The notes under the pieces: generated by a model
Database searches by the model: none
What the model was told of the DNA's origin: nothing
The model's input: the letters and a program-made list of their open reading frames with translations, nothing else
Position numbers and translations under genes: made by a program
Shown: one piece after another, positions 24,012 to 30,905 of the stretch
How positions within the stretch are numbered: position 1 is the stretch's first letter
Layout of the letters: each line of letters begins with the position of its first letter
Source: Lachnospiraceae bacterium UBA1066
GTDB lineage: Bacteria; Bacillota; Clostridia; Lachnospirales; Lachnospiraceae
NCBI GenBank assembly: GCA_002316215.1
Contig: DCDB01000310.1
Coordinates: 1 to 34,932 of the forward strand
Reading direction: 5' to 3'
DNA: 34,932 nucleotides

Positions 24012-26603
24012 TCAGTCCGCATCTTTAAGCGGCGGCATACCCGGCCGTCCGTGGCAGTTCTTGTACTTCTTACCGCTGCCGCACGGGCACGGGTCATTAG
24101 GATATATTTTTTTGTGTTTTCTCTGGACAGGCTTCTTCGCCGTCTCCTCTTCTTTGTTCGTACTCGTAGCCTGCGCCTGCTCCTCGCGCTCCGCCTTCTG
24201 CTCAATACGGACGCGATACATGAAGCGCAGTGTATCCTCCTGGATATGGTTGGTCATTTCCTCAAACATCTGATAACCGACCATACGGTATTCAACCTTC
24301 GGATCCTGCTGCCCGTATGCCGTAAGGCCGATTCCCTGGCGGAGCTGTTCCATATCATCGATATGATTCATCCAGTGGGCATCGATAACCTTCAGCAGCA
24401 CGACGCGCTCCAGCTCCCTGAATTTCTCAATCTCCGGAAATTCCGCTTCCTTCACTTCATAAAGTTTCCCGGCCCTTTCCTTAAGGGACTGCTTAAGCTT
24501 ACTGCGGTTCATGCCCTCGACATCCTCTTTTTTAAATACCGGGAAGGGTATAATCGGGATGATGTTCTGGCCGAGTTCGGTAAGATCAAAATCTGCGGCC
24601 GCCGCATCCTCGTTGATGCAGGCATCCACCTTGCGCTCAATGACGTCATCCATCATTTTGAAAATGACATCACGCATATTGTCGCCGTCCAGCACTTTGC
24701 GCCGCTCTTCGTAAATAACCTCACGCTGATCGTTGTTAACGCGGTCAAATTCCAGAAGGTTTTTACGGATGCCGAAGTTGTTGCCTTCGATCTTCTTCTG
24801 GGCTTTTTCAATAGCCGAACTCAGCATCTTGTGCTCAATCTGTTCATTTTCCGGAACACCGAGAGTCTCAAATGCCTTCATCAGACGTTCGGAACCGAAG
24901 AGACGCATCAGGTCGTCTTCAAGGGAAATGTAGAAACGCGATTCGCCGGGATCTCCCTGCCTGCCGGAACGTCCGCGCAGCTGATTGTCGATACGGCGGG
25001 ATTCATGACGCTCCGTGCCGATGATCTTGAGGCCGCCGGCCGAGCGTGCAACGTCGTCCAGCTTAATATCGGTACCACGGCCGGCCATATTCGTAGCGAT
25101 TGTAACGGCTCCGGCTTCGCCGGCATGGGCGACGATCTCTGCTTCAAGCTCATGGTACTTTGCATTTAAGACATTATGTTCAATTCCTTCTTTTTTCAGA
25201 AGCCTGGATAGAAGCTCCGATACATCGATCGTAATGGTGCCGACCAGCACGGGCTGATTCTTGGCATGCGCTTCCTTAACCGCCTCCACGACAGCATGAT
25301 ACTTCTCTTTCTTCGTCTTGAAGACCGCATCGTTTAAATCCTGGCGGATGACCGGTACATTGGTCGGAATGGTGATAACATCCATGCCGTAAATGTCACG
25401 GAACTCCTGTTCCTCGGTAAGTGCAGTACCGGTCATACCGGCTTTTTTATCAAATTTATTAAAGAAGTTCTGGAACGTGATAGTTGCCAGGGTTTTACTC
25501 TCCTGCTTAACCTTCACGTGTTCCTTTGCCTCAATGGCCTGGTGAAGGCCGTCCGAATAGCGGCGGCCGGGCATAATACGTCCGGTAAAGTCATCCACAA
25601 TCAGGACCTGGTCTTCCTTGACCACATAGTCCTGATCCTTATGCATCAGGTAGTTCGCACGGAGGGCAAGATCCACGTTATGCTGGATCTCCAGGTTCTC
25701 GGCATCGGAAAGGTTGTCGATGTGGAAGAAAGCCTCAACCTTCTTGACGCCGTCTGCCGTGAGGGTCACGAGCTTGTCCTTTTCATTTACGATAAAATCG
25801 CCTGTTTCCTCGATTTCCTCGCCCATAATCGCAGCCATTTTCGTCATTTCGCCGGAGGCTTCGCCTCTTGTCAGCTGGCGGGCCAAGATATCGCAGACTT
25901 CGTAAATCTTGGTTGATTTTCCGCTCTGTCCCGAAATAATGAGAGGCGTACGGGCCTCGTCAATGAGGACAGAGTCGACTTCATCGATGATGGCATAGTG
26001 GAGCTCTCTCTGGACCAGCTGCTCCTTGTAGATGACCATGTTGTCACGCAGGTAATCGAAGCCGAGTTCGTTATTCGTAATATAAGTGATATCGCAATTG
26101 TACTGTTCACGCCGTTCGTCCGGCTTCATCGGCTGCAGGACACAGCCAACCGTAAGACCCAGAAACTTGTGTACGGCTCCCATCCAGTTGGCATCACGGT
26201 TTGCCAGATAATCATTGACGGTGACGACGCAAACGCCCCTGCCTTCCAGTGCATTCAGATAGGCCGGCAGCGTGCAGACAAGCGTTTTTCCTTCGCCGGT
26301 CTTCATCTCAGCGATACGCCCCTGATGGAGGATAACGCCGCCGATCAGCTGTACATGGAAATGTTCCATCCCGAGAACGCGCTTGGCCGCTTCCCTGTTG
26401 ACGGCGTAAGCTTCCGGCAGGATATCGTCCAGGGTCTCGCCCTTTGCCAGGCGGTCCCTGAATTCCTGCGTCTTGGCCTTCAGCTCGTCATCTGTCAGGG
26501 CCTGCATCTGCGGACGCAGATCCTCTATCTTTTTTACAAGCGGCAGAATCCTTTTGATCTCATGGTCGCTGTGCGTTCCAAAAACCTTTGTCATTACACC
26601 CAT
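24012..26603 (-). CDS. secA: Preprotein translocase ATPase SecA
   Basis: SecA drives secretory proteins through SecYEG at the membrane. The 863-residue protein has Walker A MKTGEGKT near residue 101, the DEVD box in IIDEVDSVLIDEARTP, the preprotein cross-linking domain, NBD2 with IATNMAGRGTDIKL and RGRSGRQGDPG, and a C-terminal zinc-binding SEC-C tail DPCPCGSGKKYKNCHG. The ATG has AGGAGA 8 nt upstream. HPF precedes it, as in many Bacillota, but the usual downstream prfB is replaced by a flavodoxin, aspA and hydF. A leader of about 150 nt precedes the gene. Confidence 0.97.
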   Translation of the reverse strand: MGVMTKVFGTHSDHEIKRILPLVKKIEDLRPQMQALTDDELKAKTQEFRDRLAKGETLDDILPEAYAVNREAAKRVLGMEHFHVQLIGGVILHQGRIAEMKTGEGKTLVCTLPAYLNALEGRGVCVVTVNDYLANRDANWMGAVHKFLGLTVGCVLQPMKPDERREQYNCDITYITNNELGFDYLRDNMVIYKEQLVQRELHYAIIDEVDSVLIDEARTPLIISGQSGKSTKIYEVCDILARQLTRGEASGEMTKMAAIMGEEIEETGDFIVNEKDKLVTLTADGVKKVEAFFHIDNLSDAENLEIQHNVDLALRANYLMHKDQDYVVKEDQVLIVDDFTGRIMPGRRYSDGLHQAIEAKEHVKVKQESKTLATITFQNFFNKFDKKAGMTGTALTEEQEFRDIYGMDVITIPTNVPVIRQDLNDAVFKTKKEKYHAVVEAVKEAHAKNQPVLVGTITIDVSELLSRLLKKEGIEHNVLNAKYHELEAEIVAHAGEAGAVTIATNMAGRGTDIKLDDVARSAGGLKIIGTERHESRRIDNQLRGRSGRQGDPGESRFYISLEDDLMRLFGSERLMKAFETLGVPENEQIEHKMLSSAIEKAQKKIEGNNFGIRKNLLEFDRVNNDQREVIYEERRKVLDGDNMRDVIFKMMDDVIERKVDACINEDAAAADFDLTELGQNIIPIIPFPVFKKEDVEGMNRSKLKQSLKERAGKLYEVKEAEFPEIEKFRELERVVLLKVIDAHWMNHIDDMEQLRQGIGLTAYGQQDPKVEYRMVGYQMFEEMTNHIQEDTLRFMYRVRIEQKAEREEQAQATSTNKEEETAKKPVQRKHKKIYPNDPCPCGSGKKYKNCHGRPGMPPLKDAD

Positions 26604-26766
26604 TTAATATTCTCCTGACTTATTATTCATTCCGGCCGGGCTGCTGGCAGCCGTCCATCTTATGCAAAGCTATACTTTTAAAGTAAAGCCATAATTCCCC
26701 GGGACAGCTGTTTATCTTGTATGCCGCCGTCTCCTGTCCGCCCCGTTTCAAAATACGTCACGCTAT

Positions 26767-26795
26767 ATAATAACACGCCTTGTGCGGCAAAACAA
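26767..26795 (-). promoter_or_regulatory. Promoter of secA
   Basis: TTGTTT (26790-26795) and TATTAT (26767-26772) are 17 bp apart on the minus strand. An overlapping alternative is TTGCCG with TATAGC, also 17 bp apart. Confidence 0.65.
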
Positions 26796-26844
26796 TGAAA
26801 CATTTGTTAACTTCACGTCCGAAAAATGCCCGGCCCGGCAAAGA

Positions 26845-26883
26845 CTATAAAAATACCGTCCGGGAAATCATCCCGGGCGGTAT
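26845..26883 (-). terminator. Terminator of hpf
   Basis: A 13-bp stem (26853-26865 with 26871-26883, one non-Watson-Crick pair) with a 5-nt loop is followed on the minus strand by TTTTTATAG. It lies 50 bp beyond the hpf stop. Confidence 0.88.
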
Positions 26884-26932
26884 AAGCTTTTCAGTTCTTT
26901 TTAGCTGATCTCTTTGCCTTTCATCCGCTGCG

Positions 26933-27463
26933 TCAATCTTCCGGCTCAATAAGACCGTAGGTGCCGCCTTTACGTTTATAGACGACATTGACTTCATTTG
27001 ACTCGGCATTGTTGAAAACGAAGAAGTTATGTCCGAGCAGCTCCATCTGCACACAGGCATCTTCCGGGTACATCGGCTTGATCGGGAACTTCTTGGTACG
27101 GATGATCTGGATTTCATCCTCTTCCTGCTCAAAATCCCTGTCAATAAATGTCTGCTGGAAATTTCCGCCTTCCTGCTTCCGGTCAACAATTTTATTCTTA
27201 TACTTTTTCAGCTGACGTTCAATCACCTCTTCCACCAGATCGATGGATACATACATGTCGTTGCTGACCTGTTCCGAACGGATAATGCTTCCTTTTACCG
27301 GGATCGTCACTTCCACTTTCTGGCGCTCTTTCTCAAGAGAAAGCGTTACGACACATTTCGTATCCTGCGTAAAATAACGTTCCAGCTTGCCCAGCTTTTC
27401 TTCAATCGCTGTCCTTAATCCGTCTGAGACCTCCAGATTCTTGCCGCTGATCATGAAATTCAT
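26933..27463 (-). CDS. hpf: Ribosome hibernation promoting factor, long form
   Basis: This 176-residue protein is a long HPF. The N-terminal S30AE domain (about 2-100) occupies the decoding region of resting ribosomes, and the C-terminal domain (about 120-176, KKFPIKPMYPEDACVQMELLGHNFFVF) dimerises to give 100S ribosomes. The C-terminal pattern is strongly conserved across Bacillota. AAAGGATGTG precedes the ATG. It lies between hisA (83 nt upstream, with a small terminator) and secA, and ends in a clear terminator. I see no consensus -10 for a private promoter. Confidence 0.95.
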   Translation of the reverse strand: MNFMISGKNLEVSDGLRTAIEEKLGKLERYFTQDTKCVVTLSLEKERQKVEVTIPVKGSIIRSEQVSNDMYVSIDLVEEVIERQLKKYKNKIVDRKQEGGNFQQTFIDRDFEQEEDEIQIIRTKKFPIKPMYPEDACVQMELLGHNFFVFNNAESNEVNVVYKRKGGTYGLIEPED

Positions 27464-27492
27464 ACTGTCACATCCTTTACGGTTTATTTTTT

Positions 27493-27521
27493 GGAGAAAA
27501 GAAACGGCTGCACTGCCGCTT
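27493..27521 (-). terminator. Small terminator after hisA
   Basis: AAACGGC (27502-27508) pairs with GCCGCTT (27515-27521) with one G-T pair and a 6-nt loop. On the minus strand TTTCTTTTCT follows. It lies between hisA and hpf. Confidence 0.55.
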
Positions 27522-27545
27522 CCTATGTCTTAATGATACCACCTG

Positions 27546-28325
27546 TCAATTCTCTTTGCAAGCACCGACAACCGCCTCATAGGACATATCTCCGCCATAC
27601 AGCGAAAGCGCTGAACCAATGGTAACATCAATGCAGCCGTGTCCTAAGGTGCGAAGTTCCGAAAGATCCTCAAAATTCCGGATTCCTCCCGCATAAGTAA
27701 CCGGAAAACCTTTGACCGCCGTAAGCAGGCTCACCAGGTCCCGGTCGATGCCGCTGTTTTTTCCCTCAACATCGATCCCATGGACCAGAAATCCCGAACA
27801 ATGCCCTGCCAGCTTATCCAGGAGGCTTTTTGTAAGCGGCGTCCTGGTATATTTCTGCCAGCGGTCTGTCATAATATAGTACGCGCCGTCTTTCCTGCTG
27901 CAGGAAAGATCCAGTACAAGGTGTTCCTTTCCGACTGCCGTCTCAAGTTTTCCCAGATTAACCAGAGAAATCTCGCCGTTAAAAAAGACAAAGGAAGTGA
28001 CGATGACATGACTCGCCCCGGCATTCAGGAAGACATCCGCATTTTCCGCCGTAATGCCTCCGCCGGCCATAAGTCCCCCCGGATAAGCCGCAAGGGCTCC
28101 CATGGCTTCCTGCTTCGTTGCTTCATAATACGGCGATGTTTTCGGATTAAGAAGAATCACATGCCCTCCGCTTTGACCGTCCTTTTTGAAAATGCGTGCA
28201 AAGTCGGCAGCGCTTTTTGCGCTGACATAGTTCTCGTCTGCGCGGTCGCCTTCGTCTGAAAGGCTGCTGCCGACAATCTGTTTCACCTTGCCGTTATGAA
28301 TATCGATACATGGCCGGAAATGCAT
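27546..28325 (-). CDS. hisA: HisA, eukaryotic (HIS6) type ProFAR isomerase
   Basis: HisA isomerises ProFAR to PRFAR in histidine synthesis. This 259-residue TIM barrel begins FRPCIDIHNGKVKQIVGSSL, which matches the fungal/plant HIS6 form more than the usual bacterial HisA. Catalytic Asp residues are in CIDIH (Asp8) and VHGIDVEGK; phosphate loops are MAGGGIT and YAGGIRN. The start has AAAGGGGG 8 nt upstream. No other his genes are in the window; the gene follows the dapB terminator and precedes hpf. A eukaryotic-type copy in Bacillota is known for some clostridia; its isolation here is notable. Confidence 0.88.
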   Translation of the reverse strand: MHFRPCIDIHNGKVKQIVGSSLSDEGDRADENYVSAKSAADFARIFKKDGQSGGHVILLNPKTSPYYEATKQEAMGALAAYPGGLMAGGGITAENADVFLNAGASHVIVTSFVFFNGEISLVNLGKLETAVGKEHLVLDLSCSRKDGAYYIMTDRWQKYTRTPLTKSLLDKLAGHCSGFLVHGIDVEGKNSGIDRDLVSLLTAVKGFPVTYAGGIRNFEDLSELRTLGHGCIDVTIGSALSLYGGDMSYEAVVGACKEN

Positions 28326-28402
28326 GCTCTATACCCCCTTTTAATCTTCTCATGAATCTTCTGTATTCCCTTCGGATCTTTTTTAATCTTCTCCCGGATT
28401 CC

Positions 28403-28455
28403 AAAAAGCCGGATTCTCCGATCAAACTGCTTTTTGTTCAAGGGAAAATCCGGCT
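28403..28455 (-). terminator. Terminator of the dapA-dapB operon
   Basis: A 13-bp stem (28407-28419 with 28443-28455, one G-T pair) encloses a 23-nt loop and is followed on the minus strand by TTTTT. It lies 37 bp after the dapB stop. Confidence 0.82.
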
Positions 28456-28491
28456 CTCATTATTCTACTATTCTATTTTCTATGCTTTTAC

Positions 28492-29247
28492 TCATCCGAT
28501 AACATCCGCCATATCGTAAAGTCCCGGACCTTTGCCTGCCAGGAACTTGGCCGCCTGAACGGCGCCCTTGGCGAAAATCGCACGGGAATAAGCCGTATGG
28601 CGGAATTCAATAACTTCATCCTGTCCGGCAAAAATCACGTCGTGCTCACCGACAATTGTACCGCCGCGGACAGAAGAAATCCCGATCTCATAAGCCGGGC
28701 GCTTTTCACGCCGTTCGCTGCGTCCATAGGTATACGTATACCTTCCGTCCATGGCTTCATTGATGCTGTCGGCCAGTGCAATAGCTGTTCCGCTCGGAGC
28801 ATCGATCTTGCGGTTGTGATGCATCTCGACAATTTCCGGATCATAACCGTTCGGACAGAGTGTCGGCGCAGCTTCCTTCAGAAGCTTAAGAAGAAGGTTG
28901 ACGCCTAGAGACATATTGGCGGATCGCAGGATTGCGACCTGTTCCGACGCCTCTTTAACATTTTTCAGCTGAACATCTGAAAGCCCCGTTGTGCACAGGA
29001 CAATTGGTATGTTTCGTTCCGCACCGTAAGAAAGAAGGGCATCCACTGCCTTCGCCGAAGAAAAATCAATAATGGCGTCCGCCGGTTCCGAACAGGCAGT
29101 TATATCCGTGTATACGGGATAATCACGGTTCTTAAGATCAACGGCATCGATCCCGGCCACAATACGGATCTCAGGATCCGAAGCGATGATATCCGTCACG
29201 ACCTGTCCCATATGGCCCGTGCAGCCATGCAGAATTACGCTCACCAT
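28492..29247 (-). CDS. dapB: 4-hydroxy-tetrahydrodipicolinate reductase
   Basis: DapB reduces the DapA product on the way to diaminopimelate and lysine, with NAD(P)H, in the cytosol. The Rossmann loop is HGCTGHMGQ (residues 7-15). The substrate motif EMHHNRKIDAPSGTA contains the catalytic His and Lys, and GGTIVGEHDVIFAG is also typical. At 251 residues it is normal length. The ATG lies one base after the dapA stop (TGATATG), so the genes are translationally coupled. Confidence 0.96.
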   Translation of the reverse strand: MVSVILHGCTGHMGQVVTDIIASDPEIRIVAGIDAVDLKNRDYPVYTDITACSEPADAIIDFSSAKAVDALLSYGAERNIPIVLCTTGLSDVQLKNVKEASEQVAILRSANMSLGVNLLLKLLKEAAPTLCPNGYDPEIVEMHHNRKIDAPSGTAIALADSINEAMDGRYTYTYGRSERREKRPAYEIGISSVRGGTIVGEHDVIFAGQDEVIEFRHTAYSRAIFAKGAVQAAKFLAGKGPGLYDMADVIG

Positions 29248-29248
29248 A

Positions 29249-30133
29249 TCAGAGGCACCCGAATTCTTTCATGGCCTTCCGAAGGTTCTCCTGATGCTCC
29301 GGAAGCATCTCCGTCAGCGGCAGACGCGGTTTTCCGACCTTAAAGCCCTGCATATTAAGCGCGGCCTTCACCGGAATCGGATTCACCTCGCAGAAAAGCT
29401 GACCGATCAGCGGAACGGCCTTGAGCTGAATTTTTGCAGCCGCAGCATAATCACCGTTTAAGCAGTCATAGACCATTTCATGTGTTTCCTTAGGCGCCAC
29501 ATTTGCCAGCACGGAAATGACGCCGATGCCGCCAAGCGAACAAATCGGAAGCACCTGATCGTCATTTCCCGAATAAATATCAATGCAGCCGTCTGCAAGA
29601 TAAGCGAGCCTGGCAACCTGGCTCAGATTTCCTGAAGCTTCTTTAATGGCGACAATATTCGGTACGCTCTTTCCAAGCTGCACCATCGTCTCCGGCTGGA
29701 CATTCGTCCCGGTTCTGGAAGGGACGTTATAGACGATGCACGGAAGCTTCGTCGACTCCGCAATCGCCGTATAATGGGCAATCAGGCCTCCCTGTGTCGC
29801 TTTGTTATAATAGGGCGTCACAAGAAGCAGTCCGTCGGCACCGAATTCTTCCGCCTTTTGGGACATCATAATGGCATGCGCCGTATTATTCGAGCCTGTT
29901 CCGGCAATGACCGGCACTCTTCCCGCTGCCTTCTCCGCCGCAAAGCGGATAGCTTCAAGATGTTCCTCGTCATTCAGCGTAGGAGCTTCGCCTGAGGTTC
30001 CGCAGACAATAAGAGCATCCGTAGAATTCTTGATCTGGTCTTCCAGCAGGTTCTCAAATGAATCGTAATCAATCTCCCCGTTTTCCTTCATCGGCGTAAC
30101 AAGCGCCACGCCTGAACCTTTAAATATCGACAT
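29249..30133 (-). CDS. dapA: 4-hydroxy-tetrahydrodipicolinate synthase
   Basis: DapA condenses pyruvate with aspartate semialdehyde, the first committed step to diaminopimelate and lysine. The 294-residue TIM barrel has the Schiff-base Lys in IVAIKEASGNL and the catalytic Tyr in CIVYNVPSRTG; CGTSGEAPTL is the second signature. I chose the ATG at 30133 because GGAGG lies 6 nt upstream and the family starts MSIFKGSGVALVTPM; a start at 30217 would add 28 basic residues with no homology. A sigma-A promoter about 150 nt upstream and a structured leader precede it. Confidence 0.96.
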   Translation of the reverse strand: MSIFKGSGVALVTPMKENGEIDYDSFENLLEDQIKNSTDALIVCGTSGEAPTLNDEEHLEAIRFAAEKAAGRVPVIAGTGSNNTAHAIMMSQKAEEFGADGLLLVTPYYNKATQGGLIAHYTAIAESTKLPCIVYNVPSRTGTNVQPETMVQLGKSVPNIVAIKEASGNLSQVARLAYLADGCIDIYSGNDDQVLPICSLGGIGVISVLANVAPKETHEMVYDCLNGDYAAAAKIQLKAVPLIGQLFCEVNPIPVKAALNMQGFKVGKPRLPLTEMLPEHQENLRKAMKEFGCL

Positions 30134-30285
30134 AGACTTCCTCCTTTTCATAGCCGGCAGCAGACTTTTGCGCTGCCTGTCTCTTTCAAGCCAGCCCTGG
30201 CTTTTGCGGGTACCCAAAGTATATCCGGCGCCTGCTGTACTTCGGATTGCTCCGTTGCTTCGCGCAGCCGGTGAAAACTTAATTC
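30134..30285 (-). promoter_or_regulatory. Structured leader of dapA
   Basis: Between the promoter and the start codon the minus-strand RNA can form AAGCCA-GGGC-TGGCTT and GGCAGC-N10-GCTGCC, plus an outer CCGGC/GCCGG pairing. The second hairpin ends about 10 nt before the ribosome binding site. I do not see the conserved core of the lysine riboswitch. Regulation of dapA by this leader is inference. Confidence 0.4.
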
Positions 30286-30315
30286 ATACTATCATCGCCG
30301 GGCCGGGCATGTCAA
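30286..30315 (-). promoter_or_regulatory. Promoter of dapA-dapB
   Basis: TTGACA (30310-30315) and TAGTAT (30286-30291) are 18 bp apart on the minus strand, about 150 nt upstream of the dapA start. Confidence 0.7.
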
Positions 30316-30333
30316 GAAATTATGCCGTCGCCC

Positions 30334-30430
30334 GGATTTACCGTTATTCCGGCTTTACTGTCGCCCTGATTTACTGTCACTCCGGATTTACTGTCACTCC
30401 GGATTTACTGTCACTCCGGATTTACCGTAA
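30334..30430. repeat. 17-bp tandem repeats at the ebsC/ybaK stop codon
   Basis: The unit GGATTTACTGTCACTCC (plus strand) occurs identically at 30384-30400 and 30401-30417; degenerate copies lie at 30334, 30351 and 30368 (16 bp). The gene's last codons (30418-30430) form a related end copy, and its stop codon TGA is at 30411-30413 inside a unit. Each unit folds CCGGA with TCCGG on the minus strand. Confidence 0.9.
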
Positions 30431-30902
30431 TCTCTGCCGTCCTGGCATTTGCTGCACGAAGAAGATCCTGCACGCCGATTTTTATCGTCGATCCGATTCT
30501 CCCCCCGCTGACATAGATTTCTGTAAAATGAAGTGCCTCAGCGGCAATAACGGTCGGATAAGCTTTCTTCATGCCGATGGGACTGCAGCCTCCGCGCACG
30601 TAACCGCTTACCTTTGTAATATCCTTCACATGGATCATTCCGACGGATTTCTCCCCGACAGAAGCAGCGGCAGCCTTCATATCCGCTTCTGCTTCAATCG
30701 GCAGCACGAAAACATAAAAACCGCCGCTTTTTCCCTGCATAATCAGTGTCTTAAACGAACTCTCATGCGGCACTCCCTCAAGGTCAGCCACCTGTACGCC
30801 GTCCTCGAAATCGGGGCAGTCATACGTCAATACCGCATACGGAATCTTCATCCTGTCCAGGATTCTCATCGCATTCGTCTTGACGTCCTTTTCCTTAGCC
30901 AT
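30411..30902 (-). CDS. ybaK: Cys-tRNA(Pro)/Cys-tRNA(Cys) deacylase, YbaK/EbsC type
   Basis: This 163-residue trans-editing enzyme hydrolyses Cys-tRNA(Pro). The family pattern is seen in TLIMQGKSGGFYVFVLPIEA, the GYVRGGCSPIGMKK loop with the conserved Cys, and YVSGGRIGSTIKI near the end. It begins 3 nt after typA and is part of that operon. Its last residues ITVNPE are encoded by the first unit of a 17-bp tandem array that continues 77 bp past the stop codon. Confidence 0.92.
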   Translation of the reverse strand: MAKEKDVKTNAMRILDRMKIPYAVLTYDCPDFEDGVQVADLEGVPHESSFKTLIMQGKSGGFYVFVLPIEAEADMKAAAASVGEKSVGMIHVKDITKVSGYVRGGCSPIGMKKAYPTVIAAEALHFTEIYVSGGRIGSTIKIGVQDLLRAANARTAEITVNPE

Positions 30903-30905
30903 TCC

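Larger units (their letters stand above)
26604..26932 (-). other. 329-bp hpf-secA intergenic region with long secA leader
   Basis: From right to left the region holds the hpf terminator, the secA promoter (26767-26795) and a leader of roughly 150 nt. In the leader two hairpins are visible on the minus strand: GGACAG pairing CTGTCC, and GGCTGC-CA-GCAGCC near 26645. One tiny frame (four codons) occurs but no SecM-like peptide. No known riboswitch signature is recognised. Confidence 0.55.

Noticed and set aside
24051..25169. 372-codon open frame on the plus strand opposite secA
   Set aside because: It is fully antisense to the highly conserved SecA coding sequence, has no family motif, and its hydrophobic Leu/Phe/His-rich composition is what the reverse of Lys/Glu codons gives.
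27464..27546. TTGACA at the hisA stop as a promoter for hpf
   Set aside because: The -35 like hexamer is perfect, but no acceptable -10 hexamer occurs 16-18 bp downstream (ATAGGA or CATAGG only).
30134..30310. Lysine riboswitch upstream of dapA
   Set aside because: Position is suitable, but the conserved core sequences of the lysine aptamer are not seen; only generic hairpins remain.
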